NCBI GenBank assembly: GCA_036346275.1
Contig: CM070723.1
Location: 26,666,176-26,730,175 of the forward strand
Source: Otatea glauca
Taxonomy: Eukaryota; Streptophyta; Magnoliopsida; Poales; Poaceae
Direction: 5' to 3'
Length of the DNA: 64,000 nucleotides
Positions 11,668-22,478 of the stretch are shown in pieces (the first letter of the stretch is position 1; each line of letters opens with the position of its first letter). The position numbers were made by a program, and so were the translations under genes. The notes below the pieces were generated by a model. The model had not been told where the DNA came from and ran no database searches. It saw nothing but the letters and a program-made list of their open reading frames with translations.

Positions 11668-14600
11668 TAACACTATCACTGCCGGTTTTCAGAAGAACCG
11701 ACAGTGCTGATATTTTTCGAAAAATCATAACTTTTCCATACGGAGTTGGATGGAGATAATATTTATATAAAAATTGTAGCTCTCGACGAGATCTACAACT
11801 TTATAGTTGACAACTTTTTCAGTTGAAGTAGTTTAAATATCCAAATAATGATATCACTGCTGGTTTGCGGTTCGTATTCCCAACCGGCAGTAATAATGCT
11901 GTCAACAATTCTCCGAAAGGTCATAACTATTTCATACGGAGTCGGAGGGAGATAAAATTTATATGAAAATTGTAGCTCTCGACGAGATCTACAACTTTGT
12001 AGTTGACAAATTTTTCATTTCAAGTATTTTAAATATCTAAATAATGATATCACTGCCGGTTGGCGGTTCGTATTGTCAACCAGCAGTAATAATGCTGTCA
12101 ACCAGTTTTAGAAATATCATAACTTTTCCATACGGAGTCGGATGGAGATAAAACTTACATAAAATTGTAGCTCTCGACGAGAGCTACATCTTTGTAGTTG
12201 ACAACTTTTTCATTTGGATAAGTATAAATATCCAAATAATGGTATCACTACCGGTTGGCGGTCCGTATTCCCAACCGGCAGTAATAATGCTTTCAACCAT
12301 TTTTCGAAAAATCATAACTATTTCACACGGAGTCGGATGGTGATAAAATTTATATGAAAAATGTACCTCTCTACGAGATCTACAACTTTTTAGTTTACAA
12401 CTTTTTCATTTGAATTAGTTTAAATATTCAAATAATGGTATCACTGTCGGTTGACGGTTCGTATTCCCAACCGGCAGTAATAATGCTGTCAACCATTTTT
12501 CGAAAAAAATCATAACTATTTCATACCGACTTGGATGGAGATAAAATTTATATAAACATTGTAACTCTCGACGAGATCTACAACTTTGTAGTTGACAACT
12601 TTTTCATTTGAAGTAGTTAAATATCAAAATATTGGTATCACTGTTGGGTGGCTGTTCGTATTCCCAACCGGCAGTAACAATGCTGTCAACCATTTTTAGA
12701 AAAATCATAACTTTTCCTTACGGAGTCGGATGGAGATAAAATTTATATGAAAATTGTAGCTCTCGACGAGATCTACAACTTTTATGGTTGACAACTTTCT
12801 CATTTGAAGTATTTTAAATATCCAAATAATGGTATCACTGCCGGTTGGCGGTTCGTATTCCCAACCGGCAGTAATAATGCTGTCAACCATTTTACGAAAA
12901 AAATCATAACTATTTCATACAGAGTCGGATGGAGATAAAATGTATATAACAATTGTAGCTCTCGATGAGATCTACAACTTTGTAGTTGACAACTTTTTCA
13001 TTTGAAGTAGTTTAAATATCCAAATATTGGTATCCCTGCCAGTTGGCTGTTCGTATTCCCAACCGGCAGTAATAATGCTGTCAACCATTTTTCAAAAAAT
13101 CATAATTATTTCATACGGAGTCGGATGGAGATAAAATTTATATGGAATATATAGCTCTCGACGAGATCTACAACTTTGTAGTTAACAACTTTTTAAGTCG
13201 ATGTAGTTTAAATATCCAACTAATGGTATCACTGCTGGTTGGCGGTTCGTATTCCCAACCGGCAGTAATAATGTTTTCAACATTTGTTCGAAAAATGATA
13301 ACTATTTCATATGGAGTCGGATAGAGATAAAATTTATGTGAAAATTGTAGTTCTCGACGAGTTCTACAACTTTGTATTTGACAAATTTTTCATTTCAAGT
13401 ATTTTAAAGTTCTAAATAATGGTATCACTGCCAGTTAGCGGTTCGTATTCTCAACCGGCAGAAATATTGCTGGCAACCATTTTTAGTAAAATCATAACTT
13501 TTCTATAAGGAGACGGATGGAGATAAAATTTATACATAAATTGTAGCTCTCGACGAGAGCTACATCTTTGTAGTTGACAACGTTTTCATTTGAATAAATT
13601 TAAATATCCAAATAATCTTATCACTGCCGGTTGGCGGTTCGTATTCCCAACCGGCAGTAATAATGCTGTCAACCATTTTTCGAAAAATCATAACTATATC
13701 ATACGGAGTCGGATGGAGATAAAATTTATATGAATATTGTAGCTCTCGACGAGATCTACAACTTTGTATTTGACAACTGTTTCATTTGAAGTATTTTAAA
13801 TATCCGAATAATAGTAAAACTTCCGGTTGGCGGTTCGTATTCCCAACCGGCAGTAATAATGCTGTCAACCATTTTCCGAAACAAATCATACCTATTTCAT
13901 ACCGACTCGGATGGAGATAAAATTTATATAAATATTGTAGCTCTCGACGAGATCTACAACTTTGTAGTTGACAACTTTTTCATTTGAAGTAGTTAAATAT
14001 GCAAATATTGGTATCACTGCCGGTTGGCTATTCGTATTCCGAACCGGCAGTAATAATGTGTCAACCATTTTTAGAAAAATCATAACTTTAACATATGGAG
14101 TCGGATGGAGATAAAAGTTATATAAAAATTGTAGCTCTCGACGAGATCTACATCTTTGTGGTTGACAACTTTTCATTTGAATAACTTTATATCTCCAAAT
14201 AATGGTATCACTGCCAGTTGGCGGTTTGTATTCCCAACTGGCTGTAATAATGCTGTCAACCATTTTTCGAAAAATCATAACTATTTCATACGGATCAGAT
14301 GGAGATAAATTTTATATAACAATTATAGCTCTCGATGGGATCTACAACATTGTATTTGACAACTTTGTCATTTGAAGTATTTTAAATATCCAAATAATGG
14401 TATCACTGCTGGTTGGCAGTTCGTATTCCCAACCGGTAGTAATAATGTTGTCAACCATTTTTCAAAAAAAATCATAACTATTTCATACATAGTCGGATGG
14501 AGATAAAATTTATATAAAAATTATACCTGTCGACGATATCTACAACTTTGTAGTTGACAACTTTTTCATTTGAAGTAGTTTAAATATCCAAATATTGGTA

Positions 14601-14990
14601 TCACTGCCGGTTGGCTGTTCGTATTCCCAACCGGCAGTAATAATGTTGTCAACCATTTTTTGAAAAATCTTATCTATGTCATACGGAATCGGATGGAGGT
14701 AAAATTGATATGAAAATTGTAGATATCGACGAGATCTACAACTTTGTAGTTGACAACTTTTTCATTTGAAGTAGTTTAAATATCCATATATTGGTATCAC
14801 TTCCGGTTGGCGGTTCGTATTCCCAACCGACAGTAATAATGCTATCTACCATTTTTCGAAAAATCGTAACTTTTCGTACGGAGTCGGATGGAGATAAAAT
14901 TTATATGAACATTATAGCTCTGGACGAGATCTACAACTTTGTAGTTGACAATCTTTCCATTTGAATTCATTTAGATATCCAAATAATCAT
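11668..14990. repeat. ~196-bp tandem array, about 17 units
   Basis: Units begin near 11668, 11851, 12047, 12243, 12440, 12635, 12833, 13029, 13225, 13421, 13618, 13812, 14010, 14204, 14399, 14596 and 14791. Each has a palindromic head (ATCACTGCCGGTTGGCGG then CCAACCGGCAGTAATAATG), a middle with ATACGGAGTCGGATGGAGAT, and a small stem CTACAACTTTGTAG. The head is the same motif as the element's subterminal repeats. Units differ by scattered substitutions. Open frames within the array are not genes. Confidence 0.9.
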
Positions 14991-15049
14991 TAAAAGTTTC
15001 GGAGACAAAGGAACAAAAGGAAAATATATCCTATACTGGTTGAGGAATG

Positions 15050-15118
15050 AGTGATAGGTGAGATGGTAAGGTGGTCTCGCGTGAGGCAGCAAATCGCGAG
15101 TTAGAGTCCTAGCAACCG
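15050..15118 (+). other. tRNA-like segment in CACTA element
   Basis: The stretch contains GGTGAGATGGTAAGGTGG (A-box-like region), then GTCTCGCGTGAGGCAGCAAA, and GCGAGTTAGAGTCCTAGC, which resembles a B box (GTTCGAGTCC) with two changes. It is degenerate and no full cloverleaf is clear, so it is not called as a tRNA gene. Confidence 0.4.
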
Positions 15119-15420
15119 AACACGCACGTATTTCGCTTGACTTGTGACTTGGGACACGCGGTCGTGCGTAGAATATGGGGTAGTCGGTCCGGATGCGAAT
15201 AATTTTTTTTTGATTTTACCGAGTGATTTACGAACCGGACTATCACTGCCGACCAATTACTGCCGGTTCCAAAATCCGGCAGTGAAACCAATTTGGAACC
15301 GGCAGTGATATAGTGTTCTGTAGTAGTGAAAGTCTATACATTAATTAGACATACGAGTTCGATACATTAAATTGACATACGAATTAAGTACAATAATTTT
15401 ATATTAAAAGTGCATACAAC

Positions 15421-17766
15421 AATTTCATGGCCGTTGAATCATTGGGCAATACTTGAAAGTGTGTCCCATCTCCGTGCAAATTGAATATTTCTTTGCATGA
15501 CGCCCACTTTCCGTAGCATTCATGTCGTTCCTTATACGCCTTGTCTGTTGTTGCCCTAGACCCTTCAGCCTACTGACATCCGAAACCCACTGTATGTCCT
15601 CCCAACTCTATTGCTCTATGAACAGACCAACCACTCGAAAACCGTAAATTTTTGTGCTCCAAGTTGCCGCTACCTCTTCCTTACTGAAGAATTGTGACAT
15701 GAATATACCCGAGTCTATATGGATTGTTGAGCAGGCAGCCATGACATGTGAGCATGGTAGGTGTAACAGACGAGGCTTATTGCAGGTGCAGATAGATGTT
15801 AGCCTCTATATTATGCATTTATGAGCATCTTTTTGTTGGTTCGTCCTACGACCGGCTTTCTTTATACACAGTAGCTCAAAATGAAGCTCCCTCGTGCCCA
15901 TCTTCAATGCTCTATGCATCTCCCCCTTCTTGCCTTTATCTTCCATGTATTTAGAAATCATCTTGGAGTATTTCACGGTAGGATCATTCATGCGGGCGAA
16001 TGCCCTAGCATGGCGATCCACATAGTACTTCACGATGCCACGAAGAACACACTACACTATAGCAACAAAGGGGAGGGGTCTCGGACCATGCATGACCCAA
16101 CTGTAAACCTTAGCCAGGTTTGTCGTCATGACCCCATACCTGGTACCATCGGTGTCTTAAAGTAGAGCCCATTTCTCCAGAGGCTCATGCTCTATCCATT
16201 CGAAGAAGCATTTCATGGCCCTTTCATTCCTCCAGACTAGGTGTCAAGGGTCCATGGGTAACTCTTCGAGCACTATTGGGGCCTCCACTGTACTAGGAAT
16301 TGCCCTCTTCGCTGCCTCCACTGTATGACTTGATGTCAGCTCGTCCAACTTATTTCATAGTGCATCAAACTTTCTCTGCTGGTTCTGGTCGCACAACATC
16401 TTGAAAAGCTTCGTAAGCTCCTTGTTCTTGAATTGCTTATAGAAGTTGGCACCCATGTGCCGCTTGCACCACCTACTTCGCAAATTAGGTCATGGATGTG
16501 TATCATTTGCACCTTGCTGCAACTACATGATTGTCATCAATAGCCGAAGATATTAATCGTGTATGACACACACTCCGGGCTGCTAGTCCAAAACGCCGAC
16601 TTTCACATTCCTTAGAAACCATAGCCAGCTATCTTGTTCTCACCCTCCACGAATGCAAGAGCTACGGAAAGAACCTGGTTGTTGCCATCTACTTATATGG
16701 CAGTCAATATCTGACCTTTATACTTTCCAGTCAGAAATGTCCTATCCACGTATAACAATGGACGACAATGTTTGAACGTGGTGATACATGCACCGAAAGC
16801 AAAGAATGCCCGCTTCAGTACCATCTTCCCAAGGAAGCACTGCGAGGGCTGCTCACAAATATCGACATAAGTTCAAGCATTCCTTTCCTTGATCACCTCA
16901 AGCATACCTAGCAAGTTCTAATAGGAGTCTTCATACATACCAAAATTTGCTTCTAGTGCCTTCTGCTTCGCTCTCCATTCCTTGGCATAGCTTATTGTGT
17001 ACTGGAACCTCTACTCTATTGAAGGTATGATGACACTTGGCTATAAATTTAGGTTGCTCACAATCTCCCCGTACGTTGTGTTTGCAACAAAGCCTAAAGA
17101 TATGTTTCTATGCGATTGCATAGACGCCGTTAGCACCCATGTATGTGGGACGACTATAGAACACTTTCAAATAGTGTCCCACTTAGGCTGGTACACATGG
17201 ACACACCATGGACAACCCTTCATCTGGCATCTTACATCATATACCCACTGATCTGACTTTGCAACCTTAATGGTTCTACGCAACGACACTGCCCATTCTG
17301 TCACTACTTTATGAACCTCGCACTTATTCTTGTAAATCGCACCTTGCCTCACCTCATTCCTATCGTACTCTCATGCGAAGTGTTCGCCCTCGTTGACCAC
17401 TAGCCTATCGAACTGACATCCCACTGCCGCAAGAAAAAGCTATTCCTCACCTTCATCATTACTTAAAGACTTGTAGTCCTAACTTTCTGCCTCCATCGCT
17501 TGCACCAATAATTCAATATGTTCTCCCTCGTTTGCTACACCGATTGGGTCCTGCACCTCTAGCATTGGAACATCAACTTCCTCACCTTGCACACCCTCCT
17601 GGCCCGAACTAACATCTTGCCTCACTAAGTATTCTCCAGTTCAGCTGCTCTCCCCATCTTCCTCTGATTCATTACCAACAACCTCCTCGTGTGTCGCATG
17701 GCCGGCAAGGACTTTCTGAAATGCTTGCGCCAACAACACTAATGGCCATCCTTTCTTAGTCGCCAT
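15421..17766 (-). pseudogene. MULE (MuDR-type) transposase, decayed
   Basis: Minus-strand order is as in MuDR-class transposases. A possible start is at 17766 (MATKKGWPLVLL). The N-terminal DNA-binding region, about 17350-17170, has FxxKCEVHKVV-like text and CQMKGCPWCVHVY. The catalytic domain, about 16800-16640, has LLYVDRTFLTGKYKGQ with the acidic residue, then VALAFVEGEN. A SWIM zinc finger at about 15790-15735 reads CTCNKPRLLHLPCSH. A degenerate zinc knuckle ends near 15421 (CTEMGHTFKYC, partner cysteine lost). Many stops and frame changes interrupt it (for example a stop right after GQILTAI), so it is inactive. The enzyme normally binds the terminal repeats and cuts and rejoins DNA. Confidence 0.85.
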
Positions 17767-17974
17767 TCTTATATACGAGCTCCACGACTTCGACTCCTTT
17801 AATTCCACTAACTCCCAGTATGTGCAATCCCGTCTCTAACACCCTACTCCGTGCAGCTTGAGGTCATATAATTCATGGTCCAATGAGAACATGTGGTACA
17901 ACCATCTGGTAACCATGCCCCATGAACGCTCCCCCGCATGTGACAGGCCAGACATGATACTTAGAAAATAACTT

Positions 17975-18036
17975 AGTTCCACCCCTTGTGCACCCATGTG
18001 TAGAAAGTTCCACCCCTTGTGCACCCATGTGTAGAA
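17975..18036. repeat. 31-bp tandem duplication
   Basis: Two adjacent identical copies (17975-18005 and 18006-18036) start AGTTCCACCCCTTG and end ATGTGTAGAA. They lie upstream of the MULE transposase reading frame. Confidence 0.9.
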
Positions 18037-18300
18037 CCCCTTCTCTGTAATGTATTTTAAATTGCACTTGTTTATCCATACCTGTCAAGCATTTTAGTAA
18101 ATTCTTAATACGTGCACAACGTAACACTATCACCTTTTAAATTCCCAACCTACCCATACTCCTACACCTATGTACCACGACGACGTACTCTACACTACTT
18201 GAAATAACTGCTGCATGCATACATAAATTTTTTTTTGGAACAACATACTTTCCTGCATACTTTTCGCAGTTTTGTATGTCCATAATTATTACTACTATAT

Positions 18301-18790
18301 GCAGCTAATTACTTACGAACCTAATTAATCTAGTCGCTAAGTCATGTATGTAAAAAAACTATTGCTAGTCTACGCAGCTAATTACATACACATCTAATTA
18401 ATCTAGTGCGCAAGTCGTGTATCTAAAAAGCTATTGCTACTCTATACGGCTAATTACGTGCGAACCTAATTAATTTTGTCGCTAAATCATGTATGTAAAA
18501 ATACTATTGCTATTCTATACAGCTAATTACATACGAACCTAATTAATCTGGTCGGCAAGTCGTGTATCTAATAAAACTATTGGCATTCTACACAGCTGAT
18601 TACTTACAAACCTAATTAATCTGGTCACTACGTCATATAGCTAAATAACTATTACCACTCTACATAGCTGATTACTAACAACATAATTAATCTGCTCGCT
18701 AAGTCGTATATATGAACAACTACTACTACTTTACTCGCCTAATTACTTACAAATCTATTTAAGCTGGTTACTAAATCGTATTTTTAAATT
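18301..18790. repeat. ~73-bp tandem repeat, seven units
   Basis: Units start at about 18301, 18374, 18447, 18520, 18593, 18665 and 18737. Each holds GCTAATTAC, AACCTAATTAATCT and TAAGTCGTGTAT-type blocks with a spacer ending in CTATTGCTA. They are degenerate but very regular, and lie in the MULE between the right terminal repeat and the transposase gene, where its promoter would be expected. Confidence 0.8.
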
Positions 18791-18838
18791 TTAATTCAAA
18801 TGAACGAAAAGAAATTACCTGCAAAAATATGAAGCTTT

Positions 18839-18930
18839 TCTTCTTCCTCCTCCTCCTCCTCCTCCTTCCCCTCTCCTTTCTTCTCTTCCCCTCTCCCCTC
18901 TTCTTTCTTCCCCTCTCCCCTCTTCTCGTT
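18839..18930 (+). repeat. CT-rich low-complexity tract
   Basis: A pyrimidine tract with CTCCTCCTC and CCCCTCTCC repeats. Long open frames on either strand here are compositional (poly-Glu/Arg or poly-Leu/Pro), not genes. Confidence 0.85.
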
Positions 18931-18989
18931 CGGTGGCTGGCTGGAAATGGCAACGTTCTGGCTGTGCTGGAGCACAACCGACACTTAAA

Positions 18990-19108
18990 GTGCTCTCTGT
19001 CATCAGTTGGCCATTTCAAACGGCGACAACGAGTTAGATTTGTAATTTTTAAAATTGGCATATTATTTCTGTAATTTTTTATTTTTTAAATATTATTTAA
19101 AAAAATTC
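18990..19108 (-). repeat. MULE right terminal inverted repeat
   Basis: This is the complement of the left repeat, ending at 19108 directly before the TAAATAAAT duplication. Differences from the left copy are scattered substitutions and small indels, so the element is not recent. Confidence 0.85.
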
Positions 19109-19117
19109 TAAATAAAT

Positions 19118-19942
19118 CTGTCAAGCTACTACAATTCGGCGAATAGTAATAGGAATTTTATACATTTTTAACACAGGCCATTCATACATTTTCAAGTGAT
19201 TAAGTAGAGGTTCATGCAAAATTACCTTTTCAAACGAGCTAAATAACACGATCTACCTTCCTACAAAGGTTCAAATGGTAAATTTTCAATGTCATTCTGG
19301 ATTATTAGCTTCATTGCTTAGCCACCAACACGTCTTCAGAAGAACATTAAAAGATGAATGTCTTCCAAAGCTAGTCCCCTTAAGTAACTGAAAAGCTGAA
19401 ACGTCGTGAATCATGCTTGCAAGTTCATGGATTTGCCTAGTGAAAAGTTGTGCATTATTCATCTTTTTTGCTTAGTTTAATTGGGCTGACGCTGGGATGC
19501 GTGCCCTAAATCTAAGCTAGATCATTTCACATTTTTATGGATAGTACTAGATCACCAATCATTCCGGTGAAGGGGACCCTGCACGCCAGTGGTAGGAGAG
19601 ATTCATGACAATCCCAGCTTTTGGAACATGGCATTTGAAGTCATCAATTGGAATCCTGGTGGACCCTAAACCCCTACTAAACCTCTAGCCACAATTGTAA
19701 AGATCGAAAACTAACCCTAACCCGTCTAGGCACAAATTGCATGGAGCCATGCACTCATCTATCATTCTTATCTTCATACACTCCTTTTGAATCAAAGGCT
19801 AGCTACTTATCGAGGAAATGGAACATCCTTCGCCGTACAGATCCGTCAAAGACAAGCACTGAAGCCCTACTCCCTTTGATCCTTCCTTTCTTTTCGTTTT
19901 CCAAGAATGCATGCAGCAAAAAAATTTGATCACTACTATATA
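19118..19942. other. No gene recognised
   Basis: This is unique-looking sequence between the MULE target duplication and the Stowaway MITE. The only open frame of note (19741-19929, plus) is short and unrecognised. It may be the original chromosomal context. Confidence 0.4.
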
Positions 19943-20206
19943 CTTCCTCCGTCCAAGTTTATAATGCATATTTTTTTAATAGTCTTGTCCATAAATATAT
20001 AGCGTATTTTATATTCCAATACAAAATTAGAGTGATGTTCTCTCTATACCACCCCTAATAAGTATACATTATTACTTTATATTCTCTACATACATGCATT
20101 AAATGTAGTGTTTAATGATAATAATTAGTGATAATCTAATCATTTTCAATATCTTGTTGGTCTATATGGCAAGAAGAAATAAGCCTATAAACTTGGACGG
20201 AGAGAG
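19943..20206. mobile_element. Stowaway MITE (Tc1/mariner)
   Basis: This is a 264-bp AT-rich element with ends CTTCCTCCGTCCAAGTTTATA and, at the right, a stretch containing CTTGGACGGAGAGAG. TA flanks both sides (19941-19942 and 20207-20208). This matches the Stowaway signature CTCCCTCCGTCC and its TA target. Confidence 0.9.
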
Positions 20207-20208
20207 TA

Positions 20209-20552
20209 CAAAAATATTTATATACGTCAAATGAAAACAATATTAATAGATGGATTTATTATCAGAAGTATTTTGATATCATTATATTTTTAATATGTTT
20301 TGACAACGTATAATTAGAAAAAAAAATAATGGTAAGCACTTGTATTGGAGAACGTGTTGATATACAAATTAGAATAATCAAATAGAGCATATACTTTTTA
20401 GCCTTTTTTTTTGCCGTGCCATCGATAATCTGATGCTCCAGAGAACCTCTGCTAGCTTCCACTTCGAGATTTGGGATTCGAGAACCTCAGTAAGTTGACA
20501 AAGTTACGGAAGCACCCCCTTAGAGTAGGGCATTCTACCTGTATAAATCACT
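20209..20552. other. AT-rich spacer, nothing recognised
   Basis: Short AT-rich stretch between the Stowaway MITE and the CACTA element. No motif or frame of interest was seen. Confidence 0.5.
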
Positions 20553-21129
20553 ATTCACTACTGCGGATTGGGCATGCACAAGCGGTTCGAAACCGCTTTC
20601 AGAAGCGGTTTTAGAACAGCTTGTAAGCAACCGCGAGTGATACCTTGTCGGGTATCACAAGCGGTTCCCCGAACCGCTTGTGGTTCGATACTTTCACAAA
20701 TGGTTAGTATTACCAACCGCGTGTGGAGAGGTTCTCTCCAAAAGCGGTTGGTCTTACTCTCCACAAGCGGTTGGAGTTACCAACCGCTTGTGAAGAGTCT
20801 GACAGCGTAGCGTTTTGATTATATTCAATATAGAATATGTTTTCAGAGGGGTTTTTGATATAGATTTTGACAATTAAAATAAATAGAACTACATGAGTTT
20901 TTTTGACACAATTAAATATATATTATTCATGCGTACTCATTCAGATAATTACATGTTCATTTATAGAAAAATACGAACTTAATAGACTAAAAAATGAACA
21001 AGTTGATGAACACATGAAATAATAAGCCACTTTTACAAGCTTCAAAGAATAAAAGGGCGAATCTTGAGCTCATTTCTTGCGTACGTCGCTCTTTGTGCCC
21101 TCGGTCGACGTTGATGTCAGTTCACCTGT

Positions 21130-22160
21130 CCTTATTTCAAGACAATCTCTCCAACCATTTGCGTGGAACTCGCCTTTGGTGGATACAATCTCGTCGACAA
21201 TAAAGCCGATGAGTTGATCTTGGATTGCTACAACCCGGTAACTGTACGGGCTGCCGTGGTCCTAGAGCACCCGGAACAGCATGCTCTTGTTCAGCGCCAC
21301 CGTCATGCCACGAAGGTAGTCCATGGCGACGGCGGCGTGAGACGCGTGGTACTGGTTGTACAGCGGCAGCCCGTAGTAGCTGCAGCCGTCGAACGGGCAG
21401 TGGAACAGAGCGTACGGGCATGCCTCCTCGTGGCTCCGCTTCTCGGTGTACCTGACGCTCTCCTGGCAGCCATGCTTCTTGAACTTACAGGGGCTGGTCA
21501 CGCCACCAGACCTTCTCGGTGGGCGGCACTGATGTCGCCGATGGGCTCGGCTGCGGTGAAACACGTCCGGTTCATCTTGTCTGACGATTCGCCTGACCGG
21601 GATGTCCGTTCCTACACTGATCATTGAGATAAGAGATAATGCTAATTAGCAGAGTGATTTATATTGTGCTGGTGTATGAACAAAGTTCTCCATGCTTGTA
21701 TGTTGGAGCAATCAATCAAGATACTACTGTGTATGACGAAGAAATCTCGAGCTAGATACTCGCCATGAACACTTGAGCTTCGTATGGCTTGAAGCAAATC
21801 ACACACTCCAGTGTGTCTGGTTCGATGAAGAAGGCCGTGGGTGCCGTCTCCTCTTCTTCATGCTGCCACTACTACAGAACTGGGCATCACAACCGGCCTA
21901 TTAGAAGCGGCTTGGTGTAAACCCGTTGTGATGTTTGCACCAGAAGCGATTCATTGGCAACGGTCCAGAGAGGGATTTCAGAAGCGGTTTGAGACACGAA
22001 CCAATTCTGAATGTTGCATTCTTACGCTACCCGATCAACCGCTTGTGCATGCCCGATCCGCAGTAGTGTGCGTGGTGGGCTTGGTTGCTTTCTTACGCGT
22101 ACCCGTCGTCTTCTTCAGCGTACCGCTGTCCATGGACTTGGTCGCACTCCTTTTCTTCAT
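21130..22160 (-). pseudogene. Captured SINA/SIAH-type E3 ubiquitin ligase
   Basis: Minus strand. Exon 1 starts at ATG 22160 (MKKRSATKSMDSG), is interrupted by the nested CACTA (21867-22068), and resumes in frame to LECVICFKPYEAQVF, the first half of a C3HC4 RING. An intron follows (about 21763-21617). Exon 2 (from 21616) gives CRNGH, then MNRTCFTAAEPIGDI in another frame, then the SINA zinc-finger region CKFKKHGC, HEEACPYALFHCPFDGC. The C-terminal substrate-binding part is short and frameshifted after FRVL. SINA proteins are RING ligases that dimerise and ubiquitinate targets. Frame breaks in exon 2 mark this copy as a pseudogene. Gene pick-up by CACTA elements is well documented in grasses. 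Confidence 0.8.
21867..22068. mobile_element. 202-bp CACTA deletion derivative (self-nested)
   Basis: The left end is CACTACTACAGAACTGGGCA; the right end is the complement of CACTACTGCGGATCGGGCAT. TGC flanks both sides (21864-21866 and 22069-22071). The two end types are those of the host element, in reversed order, so a tiny relative has inserted in inverted orientation into the captured SINA exon 1. Removing it with one TGC restores the SINA reading frame. Confidence 0.9.
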
Positions 22161-22478
22161 CGATCCCTAGATCACGTACCCCAGCAGCGATGGTTCAGTC
22201 AGGGGCGCTGCGTAGTCAATCCCTTTTGTAAGCCAGCACTCCTGGTTTTTTTACCTCTAAATTTATCTCACTCGTAAGCCTATTTACATAATAGGATAAT
22301 TCATACTATAACTGTATACCACTTTAAAGATTAGTACTTCAAAATATATCACAATATATTATAAAACAACGAGTGTTATTTTCAAAGTAACAACCAATGG
22401 AGTGGTACAATATGAATTATCCTGTTAGGCGCCTCTCGCGCTCTCCGATCGCGAGAGCGCCTACTACCTACGTAGCGC

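Larger units (their letters stand above)
11503..15328. mobile_element. CACTA element with internal tandem array
   Basis: This is a 3826-bp element with terminal inverted repeats CACTACTACAGAA (left) and TTCTGTAGTAGTG (right). A 3-bp duplication AAA flanks it (11500-11502 and 15329-15331), as expected for CACTA transposons. Subterminal ACTGCCGGTT motifs occur in both orientations at both ends. There is no transposase; the body is a ~196-bp tandem array. It is inserted in the MULE between the transposase and PMD genes, in AT-rich sequence that looks like an intron or spacer. Confidence 0.9.
6349..19108 (-). mobile_element. Mutator-like element (MULE) with accessory genes
   Basis: Both ends carry inverted repeats of ~110-120 bp: the left end reads GGAATTTATTTTTAAATAAT and the right end, complemented, reads GAATTTTTTTAAATAAT. 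They then match through TTTTAAAAATTACAAATCT and the GTCGCCGTTTG motif. A perfect 9-bp duplication TAAATAAAT flanks it (6340-6348 and 19109-19117), the hallmark length for Mutator elements. Inside, all on the minus strand, are a decayed MULE transposase, a PMD gene and a GRF zinc-finger gene. A CACTA element at 11503-15328 is nested, so the MULE was about 8.9 kb before that insertion. Orientation follows the genes. Confidence 0.9.

Noticed and set aside
13892..14278. 128-codon minus-strand frame in the array
   Set aside because: It spans repeat units and reflects unit periodicity, not a gene.
11668..14990. Repeat array considered as CRISPR or centromere satellite
   Set aside because: Units are directly abutting with no unique spacers and lie between CACTA ends with a target duplication, so it is a transposon-internal array.
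15050..15118. True tRNA gene
   Set aside because: B box has two changes, no acceptor stem pairing or clear anticodon loop; listed only as tRNA-like.
18771..19074. Several overlapping frames rich in Glu/Arg or Leu/Pro
   Set aside because: They are translations of a CT-rich low-complexity tract inside the MULE; no domain and no conservation signal.
20556..22068. CACTA element from 20556 to 22068
   Set aside because: The end sequences match, but flanks are ATT and TGC. Pairing by target duplication gives 20556-24611 (ATT) and 21867-22068 (TGC).
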